A stretch of 64,000 bases of DNA from Carposina sasakii (Eukaryota; Arthropoda; Insecta; Lepidoptera; Carposinidae). Under the pieces are notes generated by a model. The model made no database searches. It was not told where the DNA came from and saw only the letters and a list, made by a program, of their open reading frames with translations. Each line of letters starts with the position of its first letter. Position 1 is the first letter of the stretch. The stretch lies in the NCBI GenBank assembly GCA_014607495.2, contig CP053175.1, positions 5,642,001 through 5,706,000 on the forward strand, in the 5' to 3' direction. Made by a program: the position numbers and the translations under genes. Shown here one piece after another: positions 22,979-34,990 of this stretch.

Positions 22979-23330
22979 TGTAATTTTTCACACTAATATT
23001 GTAAAATATTACCTAACTAGTAAGGATTTAATTATTTTAATATCTTATTAAATTATAGTACCTACTGACCATAGAATTAGAGTTGCACTAGAAAAGATAA
23101 GTAAACAAAAATGTAAATGTAAACAAAACTGTTATGTTAGTAAACTGTAAGCAAACGTTGCTTTGTTTACAAAGAACTTACTGCGGATCTACAGTTGTTT
23201 CCTGTGCACTGGAAAAGAAATACGTTTAAAAATATAACTACTACATAAAAGGTGAATACAAACATGAAGTAAATACATACTGGAGGTGGCCTAACAACGT
23301 CACTTTGGAGAAAAAAGTTTTGGAGTTTTG

Positions 23331-23570
23331 CTAGTTACGGGCGTACGATCTACGTTTTCGGATACGTGGTATCCACTCTAGAACTTTCCGGCTCCATCGG
23401 CCATCAGTTCTTCGAGCTATGTGCCCTGCCCAATGCTTCTTCAACTTGCTGGACCATTGAGCTATGATCGGTGATCTTTGTACGTCTGCGGATCTCCTCA
23501 TTTCTGATTCGATCACGCAGAGAGATCCCGAGCATAGCGCTCTCGATCTCTCGCTGTGCTATCCTGCTTT
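23331..23570 (-). pseudogene. LINE ORF2 C-terminal fragment
   Basis: The minus strand encodes GISLRDRIR, EMRRSADVQ, WAGHIARRTDGRWSRKVLEW and IPRIRKRR with frame breaks. This is the segment after the reverse transcriptase in RTE-type LINEs widespread in Lepidoptera, and appears to be the same family as the 3' tails at 26998-27190 and 27905-28075. A dead fragment. Confidence 0.7.
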
Positions 23571-23880
23571 ACGTAACTATACAAAATTACATCAAGATCG
23601 GTTGACTAAATAAATCATATGGAGGTTTGTTACCTCCTATTTAGTTAAAGGAATAAATAAATACTTAGTAAAAAAAATCTATGCCCAATCTCACGTGAGT
23701 ACACGCGTGTAATGATGTAAGGAGCTTAGTAAATATGACATCGCTTCGCTTCGTTTGTATTTCGATGTCGTAAATTTTCCACCAATAGAAAACCGCAATT
23801 TTAAGAGGAATTTTCACAGATTGATTTTGAAAGTTCCTGTTTTGATGCGTGGCTTCGATAGAATACATCAGCCGATCTCC

Positions 23881-24034
23881 ATGCATGTCGTAGGAGTCGA
23901 CTAAGGAACTCAGGGATGTTTCCTCAGGCGATGAGCCAGCAACTTGTCACTTATGTTTTGATATGCTAAACGTTGCTGTGGGATCTCATTCGCGATCCTC
24001 GAGTCTGGCCCCATTTTAGGAATACAACAATGTG
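23881..24034 (-). repeat. REP-K copy
   Basis: CATGCATGTCGTAGGAGTCG, ACTAAGGAACTCAG and GCTAAACGTTGCTGTGGGAT are REP-K in reverse. Confidence 0.55.
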
Positions 24035-24039
24035 TTCAT

Positions 24040-24225
24040 GATGATGATCTTCGACCGTATTTCGGCCAAGACGACCAACCTCTACGGAGATTGGCCAGGT
24101 ACGCAGGAGATATTATAGTGCACAAGTGTGTGCGCAAACACAGATGTACTCTCTATTCCGTTACTCTCATATTCCGATGGGACGGAAAGCCGACACGACC
24201 GGAGAGAGAGGTGTACATATACACT
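24040..24225 (-). mobile_element. SINE-G body, head missing
   Basis: ATGATGATCTTCGACCGTAT, GGCCAGGTACGCAGGAGATA and GACGGAAAGCCGACACGACC match 9250-9410. The tRNA-like head is absent. Confidence 0.65.
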
Positions 24226-24300
24226 ATGATATACGTACTGTTTAGCCAATGAACATGCATTGCCCGAGTACACTATATGTATAAATAATTATGTATTAAG

Positions 24301-24530
24301 TACCAGTGGACGCCATGGAACTCGTCCGCGTGGACTGCATAAAAAACAAAATATCTAAATTATCCGGGATAAAAGTATTTTCCTGGGATAAAAAGTAGCC
24401 TATGTGTTAATCCAGGGTGTCAGCTAACTCCATACCAAATTATATTAATATTCTCTCCAGCAGTTTTGACGTGTAGAAGTTACAAACATACACACTCACA
24501 AACATTCGCCTTTACGAGTATGATATTAGT
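24301..24530 (-). mobile_element. HEL-C copy, degraded end
   Basis: CCAGTGGACGCCATGGAACT, then CTCGTCCGCGTGGACTGC and TCCAGGGTGTCAGCTAAC. Closest to the copies at 9012 and 39711. Confidence 0.55.
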
Positions 24531-25299
24531 GTGATACCTTGAACAGATAACTTTAGGAACTCGCGAATGCCCGCGAATTCGTTCGCGTGAACTTTATAGC
24601 CTATCAGAATCAATCAGAATAACAAACATCGATATATGTACTAATAAATATAGAAAATCTAAAACAAAGAATGTGTAAAAAATGAATGAAAAAAAAAGAA
24701 TGTAGCTGATGTCCTTCTCCGTACTCTCAACTATGTGTATACAAAATTTCATGAATATTGGTTTAGTAAATAAAGCGTGAAGAGGTAACAAATAATATTA
24801 TTGAGATTTAGGTGATTATTCAAATAATGATTTCACTTACATATGTCACACAACATCCTCCATCACACTGGAAAATAATTTGAATCACAATTTAATTTTA
24901 ATATTGTAATTGTAAATTCCATTTAATTTTGTAGCTCTAATTTTAGTATATAGATTAATAATTCTCATTAATTTAATAAATAACTCTCCATTTAATATTA
25001 TAATTTAATATTAATGTTATATTCGAAACTAATTATTATAATTAATAATTATTATTATAATCGAAAATAATTAAAATGAGGCACCCACGGAAACAACACG
25101 GTGTTATTACAAAGCCGCGTCTTAAGATGGACACTGTTTAACAATGAGATTTGACAGAAAAATGCATGTAATACTCGTATCTATCATACTTAGGCAATGT
25201 TTAGTTTAACCCTAGTTTAATTCTTTTGTAACGTGGATAAAGTCTAACAGCTATTTTAAATAAGAATATACATACACCTGCTACACATACATCGCCGTC

Positions 25300-25562
25300 A
25301 TACAAAAAAACAACAGAAGGGGTATGTTATGCGAAATGCTATGAATATATTATAGAGAACCTATTCTCAAAATTGGAGGTTCGAAATCACATGTTTATTT
25401 TTCAAGATTGTATGAACATTCCTGAGCTAGGTTAGGAATTCTCCATAGTATCTAGAAAAATAAATATGTTATTTCGAGTCTGAAATTTTGTGAGTAGGTT
25501 CTCTACAGTGGGCTATATTCATAGCATTTCGCTTGACATACCCCTTCTGTTACACCCGGTAT
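25300..25562. mobile_element. MITE-B, diverged copy
   Basis: Left end decayed (ACAACAGAAGGGGTATG); right end GACATACCCCTTCTGTTACA then CCCGGTA. The palindromic halves are still recognisable around 25430. Confidence 0.7.
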
Positions 25563-25740
25563 AATTATACTTCTCCATCAGTACAAGTATTTTAACCATC
25601 CCAAATTATTTGCTGATAGAAATCTCTATTCAAAATAGGCACGCGCTTGTACATCATCAAAGGTATTCATTATAATACTATTAGTTAAGATACGTCAGAT
25701 ATACATACATAGATTGAGTGACATTTTTTACTACTAGTAA

Positions 25741-26155
25741 TTTTTTTTTGTTTAGTTTATCCCGAAGGAAAGGCAAGGGGAACTAAGCCCATACAGCCAT
25801 TGTCTTTAGTAAATGATTTCTGAATTTATGATGGATGATAATGATGATGATGAATGGAAACGTCGGGAAAATCCTCAAGAACAAGTGTAAAGTTATAATG
25901 TTAAAATGAAAAATTATTGCAGAAACAACTTACATGGGCCCATGAAGAGATCGTATTCCGGCTAAAGTTTTACTCAGCTTACCAGCGTATAAAACCATGC
26001 ACACGCACTAGATTCACACCACAAGTAATCAAAATATAACTTATCTACCAGTTAACATCACTTTACAGACACATGCAAGCCATTTACAAATAATTTTTGA
26101 TTTTCACAAGAAAATTACACCTGCTCTCTTCCAGCTTTTCCCGCCGAATCAGTAA
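25741..26155. mobile_element. FB-E copy, one TIR only
   Basis: Starts TTGTTTAGTTTATCCCGAAG and passes GATGATGATGAATGGAAACG and GTCGGGAAAATCCTCAAG. It ends CCAGCTTTTCCCGCCGAATC. Mirror image of 16027-16428. Confidence 0.7.
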
Positions 26156-26230
26156 GCTTTACTACTGATCAGAAAACCAACCCTAAATTATGGTTGTTAA
26201 AATAAAGATTATAATAATTTTAAAAATCAA

Positions 26231-26775
26231 AAACCCGACTGCGTAAAAAAAGAACCAAACTATGTAATTATAAAAATAAAACTGAAAATATGAAAACAAG
26301 CACTTATGATGGCCGGTGGTCTAGAATTCTATAATATTATTATGGAATGAATACTATTGAAGAACATAAAATATTCACTATGGGTGCGCCCACCACCGGG
26401 CCCTACACCCTCCACTAACCATTTTGACTCCACTTTCTCGTGGCGATTGTAGTTAGTGCAAATGCCTGTTTATGAGTTATCAGATCCGACGGTCAGTGGA
26501 GGGTGTAGAAAAAAAAATGTTTGAACTTCCGAATTGTAACGCCTAATACAATTTCATTTATAGAACATAAAATATTTTCTAATGATGTAACATAACAACA
26601 TACTTACACACTTAGGCTGTTAAACACATTTCCACTCCTTTGCGCCGCGCAGTCGGGTAAAAATACATAGGCTGTTAAACACATTACCACTGTTTTGCGT
26701 AGTCTATCGGCCCTTGGTGCTCTGCCACCCCGTAAGGGATCAAGGCGTGATTATATGTATGCATCGCGCAGTCTG
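26231..26775. mobile_element. MITE with CCCGACTGCG ends, right end duplicated and split by SINE-F
   Basis: Left end AAAAACCCGACTGCGTAAA; right end TTTGCGCCGCGCAGTCGGGT at about 26640-26660. A second copy of the right end (AGGCTGTTAAACACATTACC, then CGCGCAGTCTGGTAAA) follows and is interrupted at 26703-26762 by a SINE-F tail (CGGCCCTTGGTGCTCTGCC). Confidence 0.6.
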
Positions 26776-26796
26776 GTAAAAAAATCCTGTGCTATT

Positions 26797-26990
26797 GCGG
26801 GGCTTCTTTAGACTACATCAGCTGCATCACCTTCCGTACATATTGTAAGAGTCGACTAAGGAACTTGTACATTTTCTCAGACGATACGCTACCAACTTGT
26901 CACTGATCATGTACAGCTGTCTCCGCTATGCTAAACGTGGCTCTGGGGTCTCCTTTACAATTCTGGCTATGCATTTCGGGAACACTGTAC
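26797..26990 (-). repeat. REP-K copy
   Basis: GGGGCTTCTTTAGACTACAT, CAGCTGCATCACCTTCCGTA, AGAGTCGACTAAGGAAC and CTAAACGTGGCTCTGGGGTC are REP-K in reverse. Confidence 0.6.
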
Positions 26991-26997
26991 ATGTGTA

Positions 26998-27190
26998 TAA
27001 TCGTCAGCCTATCGCAGTCCACTGCCGGACGTAGGTCTCCCCCAGAGTACGCCACACGGCTCGATCTCCCGTTTTTGCCATTCAGTCACTACCAGCCGTC
27101 TTCTTTAAGTCGTCGGTCCATCTGGCCGGAGGGCGTCCACCGCTACGCTTTGCTGAGGCGTGGTCTCCATTCGAGAACCCTGTGTAAATG
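26998..27190 (-). pseudogene. RTE-type LINE 3' end (source of the SINE-D tail)
   Basis: Minus-strand translation gives fragments of the ORF2 C-terminus (VLEWRPRLSKA, QMDRRLKEDGW, GDLRPAVDCDRL) across frame breaks. The last 60 bp are the same sequence that ends SINE-D. Confidence 0.65.
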
Positions 27191-27904
27191 TATAAAAAAA
27201 ATACTATATTTGTACCTCAGAAATTGCAATTATTCTTTATGCATTGAAAAAAAAACATTTTAGAGCCATATTTCTGAAAGTTTGTTCTACATACCTACGT
27301 GTTCTTTATATTCTTCCTATTATCAACCTCAACAAATAAAGCCATCTAAAACATCAAAATCTGATTTATCCAGGATAGTTATAGGGCGAATCAGTCTGCC
27401 CATTTCAATGCAGTGAGGTTGCACTAATTATGTACAGGGTGCGGTTAGAATCGTATTACCGATAACTGCGCAACATCCTGTCGCTAAACAATAGTCGATG
27501 CTTAATTAGAGGCCTGCTTTATGGTGACCACATTCATCAATCATTATCAATAATCCTTGAAATTCTATGAAAATACCTACTATGTAGAATGTATCCACGA
27601 AAATTTGTCTCGCAATCATATACCTATTTACTTTACTCTTTGCTACGAACTAGTATACGAATGTGCTTAAGAAGTTTACAATACATTGCTCTTTTTAAAA
27701 GAAGCTATATAAATATTAAGTATAATCGCTCATTTCAATACAATTTCTCGGAATCACAATTCAAAACTTAAGGATTTGCTACTATAATATGCACTTAATT
27801 TTACGGAAACATTTACGTTATGTAGTTAATTTTCATGTCAATTCATGGTAATTATCATGACCTAGTCCAGTATTAGCAGATGTTAATCTTCTGTATTATC
27901 GATC
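27191..27904. other. AT-rich stretch, no gene or named repeat
   Basis: Only short frames with no recognisable domains. The 27589-27771 frame is low-complexity and not supported as coding. Confidence 0.4.
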
Positions 27905-28075
27905 GCATCACATCACATCAGCCAATTGCAGTCCACTGCTGGACATAGGCCTCCCCCAGGGCACGCTTCAAGACTCAATCTCCCGTTTTCGCCATCCAGT
28001 CACTACCAGCCGTCCTCTTCAAATCATCATCGGTCCATCTGGCCGGAGGGCGTCCAACGCTACGCTTGCCGAGTA
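27905..28075 (-). pseudogene. RTE-type LINE 3' end, second copy
   Basis: CATCACATCACATCAGCC tail, then CAGTCCACTGCTGGACATAG and CATCTGGCCGGAGGGCGTCC. The same coding tail as 26998-27190, truncated at about 28075. Confidence 0.65.
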
Positions 28076-29150
28076 AGTAGGTATAGTATAAATTCGGTAT
28101 AATATTAGATTCGATAATTATAAGTTATATAGTTGCTAGGATCTGAACAAAGTTTTGGATAAACTTAATTAATTTTCATTTCGTGTCTTCCTCGCCCATT
28201 TTGAACTTTTAGGTCCCCTACCTAAATTATATTAGAAGTTGTTATCAACTTTAGATAGATACCTTTGTAGCACACTGGGACCCTAAACACTGAAAACATA
28301 AATTAAGCTGTATTATTACAAAAATCCTTAAACATTATTTAAGCTAAACATAGAGTAACTTGGCGTGAGTGCTTAACTTTGGACACGGTGTTATATCAAG
28401 ACCACAAATATTTTATTCTAATACTTGTTTCTTTTAGTACACCTATGTCTATGAGTAATATAAAAAATATATCTCTAATATCCATTTTCTGCCCTAATAA
28501 ATAAATTATGGGAGTGACTATATGTATGTATGTATGTTACAAAGTTGAATGTACAATGGAAAGTAAAATTTCTGCGTGGTAATAAAAATTGTTAAGATGA
28601 GCAAACAAGCCAAAGCAATCGTTTTATAAGCAATGGTAAACCATTTGAGACGGACTGAGGTCTAGGACGGTTGATGGAAAAACAGACGAACAAATTTTGG
28701 TGAAACTTAACAGTTGTATATCTCACACACCAGAATTAAAGGCTATATAGGATGTTCTATAGTAGTAACTTATGTTTTACACGAGACTAGATAAAAAGAA
28801 ACATTGAAAACTACCTACCAAGTCTAGTGGTCATAATTAGTAAAGTTCTATATCTACATATTGTCAAAGACATATAACATCATATTTAGTTGACGGTGTC
28901 GCTGACGTCAACTACTTACAAATAGAAAATCAACTAATCTATCTAAAAGGGTCAATACCACACAATCTATTCAACTATTTCTCACTCCGAGCACGTTTTG
29001 GGAGCGGATAGGCAATGGCTGGTCATTTCGAAAGCGAACAACCGTGATTGTATAGGTAATTGTAAAAGAGTATTTCCCACTGTACTAATTGAACTAAATG
29101 AGATAATTACTTCAGATTAACAAATGAAATAATATGTCTTCAATTGGAAG
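28076..29150. other. AT-rich stretch, nothing recognised
   Basis: No long frame, no terminal repeats and no family block shared with the rest of the window was found. Confidence 0.4.
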
Positions 29151-29155
29151 TCACT

Positions 29156-29296
29156 ATTGGCCAATTTCAATAATGGAGATCGAAACGATCTCGGATTTTT
29201 AAAATTCCAAATTTAAAATTTTGTATGAAAACAATTGAAGACTAAATTATGTATAGAATGCAAAAAATCTCTCGAAATCGGTCATTAAAATTGGCT
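29156..29296. mobile_element. Short foldback MITE, second copy
   Basis: TTGGCCAATTTCAATAATGG at the left, GTCATTAAAATTGGCTG at the right, with the same interior (TTCCAAATTTAAAATTTTGT) as 19146-19286. About 140 bp. Confidence 0.7.
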
Positions 29297-29739
29297 GTAT
29301 ATTGTTCAATGTTAGTATAGTTTGTACTTACACAATGCTTATAAATAATAACAGAATGATCTACTTCAAAAATCATATTTCCTATTTTTTTTAGATTGAA
29401 AAACTTTTCAGTTTCCATATTCCAACTTTCCCAGGGGAAATATATAACACATCGATCATACCAATGTTTGCACACACCGGAATTCGAACCCAAGACTTGT
29501 CATGGCAGGCAGGGATATATCGACTACTTGGTAATTCCTGCTGAAAAGGATTCTGAGTAAAATACCGAATTGCATTCGGTTTCTCGAGGTGTTTTATTAC
29601 GACACGAGCGTCCAACGAATCAGAAAGCTCAAAGCATTCCATAGTATGTTAGGAACCAGAATGTTATAGAAATAGAGGTGAGAATGGGTAAAAGGTATAA
29701 TTTTCTACCACAGCAGCGTCGACATACGGCCATATACAT

Positions 29740-30135
29740 GTATTACACGGCTATGTTCCAAAAATGGGTAGCCAGAACTAAACGATCAAGAAGGAAATCG
29801 TACAGCCACGTTTAGAATATTAGCGGGGCCTGAAGTAAAAGATCGGTGACAATTTACTTGCTCATCGCCTGAAAGGAGTCTGAAACGGTTCGCCAACAGG
29901 CGATTGTCCCATGAACGTTTGGCCAACAGAATTATTGAACCTTGAACTTTTCGCCCAAAAGATATTTGACCCATGAACGTTTGACCAACATAATCTTTTG
30001 ACAGCTTTATGTCAATCAGTCTGATTTTTTTTTGTTTAAAGAACCTTTAACTACTATTGTAATCATTACCCCTGAGTTTCTTAGTCATGGAGATGCAGCT
30101 GATGTATTCTAGTGAAGCCCCTCATTCAGCACTCA
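29740..30135 (+). repeat. REP-K copy split by a phrase-like repeat
   Basis: REP-K sequence (AAATCGTACAGCCACGTTTA, TTTACTTGCTCATCGCCTGA) stops at about 29884. It resumes at about 30071 (TGAGTTTCTTAGTCATGGAG, then ATGCAGCTGATGTATTC). The intervening 185 bp carry variants of a GAACGTTTGGCCAACAGA phrase, so this phrase repeat behaves as an inserted unit. Confidence 0.6.
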
Positions 30136-30290
30136 TACCCTGCTACTAATAAACCGCACGTAAAGTTACAACCTCGTTATACTGACAGCAAACTACACGG
30201 TATATCTATCAAATCAAACTGTAAAAAGCTTATACCTACCTACCTTAAAGTTTTTTTTATTAGTAGAGCCCCTAAACAGTATAATACCTA

Positions 30291-30648
30291 TACAGAATGA
30301 TTTTTGGTCGTCAACGTTCCCGAAAACTACGGAATCTCGTCATCATCACGATCATTTTTCTCCATGGAAGCATACCTGGGAAGTGTCTGGTTTCCAAAAT
30401 ATTAGGGTCCAAAGTTGAGTAAATAGACTGCGTTTTTCTGCATAAATGCACATTGACGCGTGTAGCAAGATTTTTTCACGAGAAATAATTAATATCTGTC
30501 TATGAAAAAAACTAGCATAAACACTGGACACTATAAATTTCGCCCGACGAAGTAATTTTAAAAAAATATTAAAATCATTTCCCAGCATTTTTTTTGCATG
30601 TACTTACTTTATTTGATGTATAGAGCGGCAACGAAAAAACATCCTGTA
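30291..30648. mobile_element. MITE-A, complete copy
   Basis: TACAGAATGATTTTTGGTCG at the left, AAAAAACATCCTGTA at the right, about 358 bp. Orientation as at 11230. Confidence 0.85.
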
Positions 30649-31100
30649 TATAGTACATTAGAATACTTAATAATAGCACCCCAAAAACCAGCATGACCAC
30701 CGTCCAGCGCGTTGTCAACAACACTTCGTGATAATTGGCAGTAAAACTTAAGCACCTACCCTTGCCAATTGAATGGTCACCGATGCGTCAGCAGACATAC
30801 CGTCTTTTGAAGGACAAACACTCCGTTTTACAGACTGATCGCATAACCAATTAGATCAGCAATGTAGTGCGTAGTTTTCTGTCAGGAACATGCTGACAAT
30901 GATGATGAATGATGAAGGCAGGTGACCAGCACCCGTATGATGAATTTGGTGAAAGCGAGATATCTCACTTTTAAACCTCAAATCCACAGTGCTATGTAAT
31001 AACTAGACAAGGCAAGTATTTCTACTTGGTGTGTAAAAAGAAATTGCAAACCACTTCTATCAGCCCTAATTTATTCAGTCCTGGCTCAAGAACGAGTGTC

Positions 31101-31642
31101 TGTAGGTGACCTGATACATATTTATATATATCTATATGTGTATTTATATTTATTAATACTAAACAGATACACTATATTTCATATATATGTACACCTACAA
31201 GAAGACAAGCATTACACACATCATAGTCATACATTCGCAACACTATATTTAACGCACAAGCAACGCCGCGCGATATCCATAGTTCAGCAAAACTGCTGAC
31301 GGCGCCGAACGTGATCGCGCCACACCCCGCTGCTCATACGCTGGTACCTCCAGTCGTCCTAGGACTGTGACACAGTGTACACGCCACCCTGTACCGCGAC
31401 GACCCACATACGCGAATGCCACTACGCCACTGGTGGCCTATTTATATGTCTATGTGTTGTGTATGTACCTATGTACTTTCGTGCTCGTGTATCTTCTTCT
31501 GTCTTATGTACTGTAAACTTTCACTATTCTCTCCTTCTATTCTGACTTTATGTGTTGTGGCAATATATCCATATACTGCTGAAGCTGAAGTTTCCTTCAC
31601 GCCGCTACAACCTACCTAGTGACCACAATCATTATCACTAAA
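31101..31642 (+). repeat. 5' LTR
   Basis: Starts TGTAGGTGACCTGATACAT and ends CAATCATTATCACTAAA. It contains an AT-rich U3-like half (TATTTATATATATC) and a GC-richer middle (GACGGCGCCGAACG). Identical over 542 bp, by eye, to the 3' LTR. Confidence 0.95.
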
Positions 31643-31643
31643 C

Positions 31644-31654
31644 TGGTGACCCCG
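31644..31654 (+). other. Primer binding site, tRNA-Trp-like
   Basis: TGGTGACCCCG one base after the LTR. The complement, CGGGGTCACCA, matches the acceptor end plus CCA of insect tRNA-Trp as I recall it. The match then lapses (CAAAGG). Confidence 0.6.
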
Positions 31655-32150
31655 CAAAGGACACGGACATTACTACACAGTGAAAGTGCTTCAACATCAC
31701 CACGCGCACGAATTCGCACATCAAAATGGCGGAATGCAAACCTGCCGTTCCTACACATACCGGACGACTCACCAACATCTCGACGGTCAACCATCACCGT
31801 CGCACCGGCACCATCATCGCCATTATCACAGGTCGAAATGCTGACGCGTCAAATTGCGGCCCTCACTAAGATAGTGAGTGACCTTACTGCGCGCGCACAG
31901 CGACCTAGACCGATGACAAATCTACGACGAGACCATCGTAGCCGACCATCATCACCGCGCAAGGCGCGGCAGATATCATCAGCCGCCCCCGCCCACGCCG
32001 ATTCTTCCGAGGCGCAGGACTTCGCGGAACAGGTGCAGCCGTCACCACGCTCACTCGCCGGACACACGGCGATGACGTCACAGAACGTCCGCAGCTCCAC
32101 CACGGTCGCCTCTTCATCAGGGATCGTGCATCACAAACTGAATACCTGAT
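31655..32150 (+). pseudogene. gag remnant
   Basis: About 165 codons are open from the LTR edge (frame of 31619-32149). The VEMLTRQIAALTKIVSDLTA stretch (31837-31896) resembles the C-terminal helix of CsRn1-type Gag, followed by an RS/P-rich tail. The usual N-terminal capsid region is missing and no CCHC or CHCC zinc knuckle is visible, so most of gag seems deleted. A frame change separates it from the protease. Confidence 0.6.
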
Positions 32151-34990
32151 AGACACCGGAAGTGACGTGTGTGTGTTCCCAGTGTCCGCGATCCGCGAGT
32201 GCCGTGCAAAAACGTCATATCAGCTCGGTGCTGCCAATGGTTCGGCTATCGATACTTACGGGTACGTAAATTTAAATTTAAACTTGGGCCTACGCCGTAA
32301 CTTCCCATGGCGTTTCGTGGTTGCTGACGTCACGAAAGCCATAATCGGCGTAGATTTTCTTTCATATTATGGGCTTATCGTCGACGTCAGCAAACAAAAA
32401 CTCTCCGATAGCCTAACCAAGGTCAGTACCGTAGCTTCTTTAGCTAGTAAGAATAGTTTATCTCTGTCCAGCCATTATAGTCCCGACTGGAGGTAACAGT
32501 GTGTATCACGCGATTCTGTCCGAATATCCGAAATAACACGCCCTGCTGGTACTCCGGGTATCGTCAAGCACAATACTACACACCATATTATTACCTCACC
32601 AGGCCCTCCAGTATCATGCTCGCCCCGACGTCTCGCCCCCGACAAATTAAAAATTGCGAAACAAGAAATCGAATGCATGTTATCGAACGGTACAGCGCGT
32701 CCGTCCGATAGTCCGTGGGCATCCCCACTCCACCTCGCGTCCAAAAGGACAATGGTTGGCGTCCTTGCGGCGACTACCGCCTACTCAACGCCAGGACTAT
32801 CCCGGATAAATACCCGATCCGTCATATACATGACTTTTCGCACAGTCTGTCTGGTTGTAAGTACTTTTCGTCATTGACCTTGTTAAGGCTTACAACCAGA
32901 TACCGGTCGCTAAGGAGGACATACCGAAGACCGCAATCACCACCCCTTTCGGTTTGTACGAATTCCCCTTTATGACGTTCGGGCTTAGGAATGCTGGTCA
33001 AACTTTCCAGAGGTTTGTCGACGAAATGACGCGTGGCCTAGATTTTGTTTACCCTTACCTCGACGACTTTTTGGTCTATAGCAAGTCGGCTCGTGAGCAC
33101 GAAGACCACCTTCGGCAACTTTTTACACGTATGAAGACCTATGGCGTACTCATCAATACGGGTAAGTGTGTTTTCGGCGCTCCCGAGGTAACATTTCTAG
33201 GTTACGCCATTTCTGAAAGTGGCACCAAGCCTCTGGAAAGCAAGGTTCGAGCTATTTCGGAATTTCCCATTCCGAAAACAGTCAGGGAGCTTAGGCGATT
33301 TCTCGGCATGGTAAATTTTTACCGCCGATTTTTACCCAACGCCGCCCAGACTCAAGCTCCCCTGAACGCCTTGCTGACCGGATCGGTCAAGGCTTCCCAT
33401 CCCGTCCACATAGAGGGAAATTCGCTGCAAGCCTTTAGGGATTGTTTGAAGAGCCTGAGCAACGCTGCTCTATTGGCTCACCCTGACTCGCAAGCTAAGT
33501 TAGGACTTGTCACTGATGCCTCTGATACGGCAATAGGTGCAGTCCTACAACAGCTTAAGGATGGATCTTGGCAGCCTTTAGCATTTTTCTCGCGCAAGTT
33601 GAGCCCATCGCAAGCGAAGTACTCACCGTACGATCGCGAGCTCCTTGCCATCTACGAGAGCATAAGGTACTTCCGCCACATGCTAGAGGCCACTCACTTC
33701 ACGGTCTATACTGACCACAAGCCGCTCTGTTACGCTTTCCACGAACGGAAACGTAACTGTTCGCCGCGTCAGTATAGACACCTGGACTTCATCTCGCAGT
33801 TCACCACCGAGATTCGCCACATCTCGGGTAAGAGTAACGTCGTGGCCGACACACTCTCCCGCGTGAACGAACTGCAGATGCCCGTCGATCTTGAAGTGAT
33901 GGCCAAAATGCAAGCTACAGATCCAGACCTTACAGCGTGTCTCGGGGTGAGTCCTCTCTTCGCCTCATCAAGACGAAGGTTCCTGGAAGTCGTACTGCTT
34001 TGTACTGCGACGTCAGTACGCCGACTCCCAGGCCCTTCGTCCCGCAACAACTGCGTCAGCAGGTATATAACTGCCTGCACTCGCTTTGCCACCCAGGCGC
34101 AAACGCCACATCCAAGCTCGTTTGCAGAACGCTTTGTGTGGCCTCTGATGCGCAAGGACTGCCGTGAATGGGCTAAGGCATGTTTGGCCTGCCAGCGCAC
34201 GAAGGTAAACAGACACGTCGCGTCACCTTTAGGTACGCATGATTTACCTTCGGCGCGTTTCAAACATGTCCATTTAGACCTGATCGGCCCTCTGCCGCCA
34301 GATGGTGAATATCGGTACTGCCTTACAGCGTCGATCGCTTCACGCGATGGCCGGAAGCTGTACCACTTACCGATATTACAGCCGAAACGGTAGCAAAAGC
34401 GTTCCTTTCCTGTTGGGTGTCGCGCTATGGATGTCCTTCCGAGATCGTTACCGACCGCGGAGGACAGTTCCAATCAGCGCTGTTCAGCAACTGTCCAAGT
34501 CCATCGGTTTCGATCACCGAAGGACAACGGCTTACCACCCACAGTGCAACGGCTTGGTTGAGCGTTTTCACCGCCAACTAAAGGCAGCCATTACCTGCCA
34601 TGCTGACGCAAACTGGACCGAGACGTTACCTCTCGTTCTTCTCGGCATACGAACCTCCATCAAGGAGGACTTGAAGACTTCTTCGGCTGAACTGGTGTAC
34701 GGTGAGCCACTCCGCCTACCTGGTGAATTCTTCGGCCATACCTCACAGGCTACACCACCGACATCACCGAATTCTCAGCACGTCTCAAGTCCTTTGCCGA
34801 GAAGATACGTCCGGTCCCAACCCAGCACCACTCGAAACACAAAACCTTCGTGTTTAAGGACCTCACCACATGTAGCCACGTATTCCTTAGGGAAGACGCG
34901 CTACGTGGTTCCCTCCAACCGGCCTACACAGGCCCACACGAAGTTTTGTGCCGAAGTGCCAAGCACTTTAAAATACGCGTCAGGGGTAAG
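32103..34990 (+). pseudogene. pol (protease-RT-RNase H-integrase), frameshifted
   Basis: Retroviral-type aspartic protease: LIDTGSDVCVF at about 32145-32178. Reverse transcriptase: [15 protein letters not shown] (about 32748), [17 protein letters not shown] (32945) and the catalytic YLDDF (about 33054). RNase H: TDASDTAIGAV (about 33512), then the YSPYDRELLA and YTDHKPL motifs. Integrase: zinc-finger region CLACQRTK (34185), first Asp in HLDLIGPLPP (34273), second in VTDRGGQF (34447) and Glu in [12 protein letters not shown] (34540). The frame changes near 32725, 32870, 33935, 34110, 34325 and 34480. The longest open stretch, 32954-33940, covers RT palm to RNase H intact. Motifs remain well conserved despite the shifts. 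Confidence 0.85.

Noticed and set aside
1..31000. piRNA cluster or W-chromosome segment, given the density of transposon fragments
   Set aside because: Such density is common in lepidopteran intergenic DNA, and two ordinary genes follow. Nothing in the sequence distinguishes a cluster; it would need small-RNA data.
31416..31619. 67-codon membrane-like frame (and its twin at 35511-35714)
   Set aside because: It lies inside the LTRs, identical in both, with no gene upstream. It is LTR sequence.
33769..34473. 234-codon minus-strand frame
   Set aside because: It is antisense to the retrotransposon pol, whose RNase H and integrase motifs are on the plus strand.
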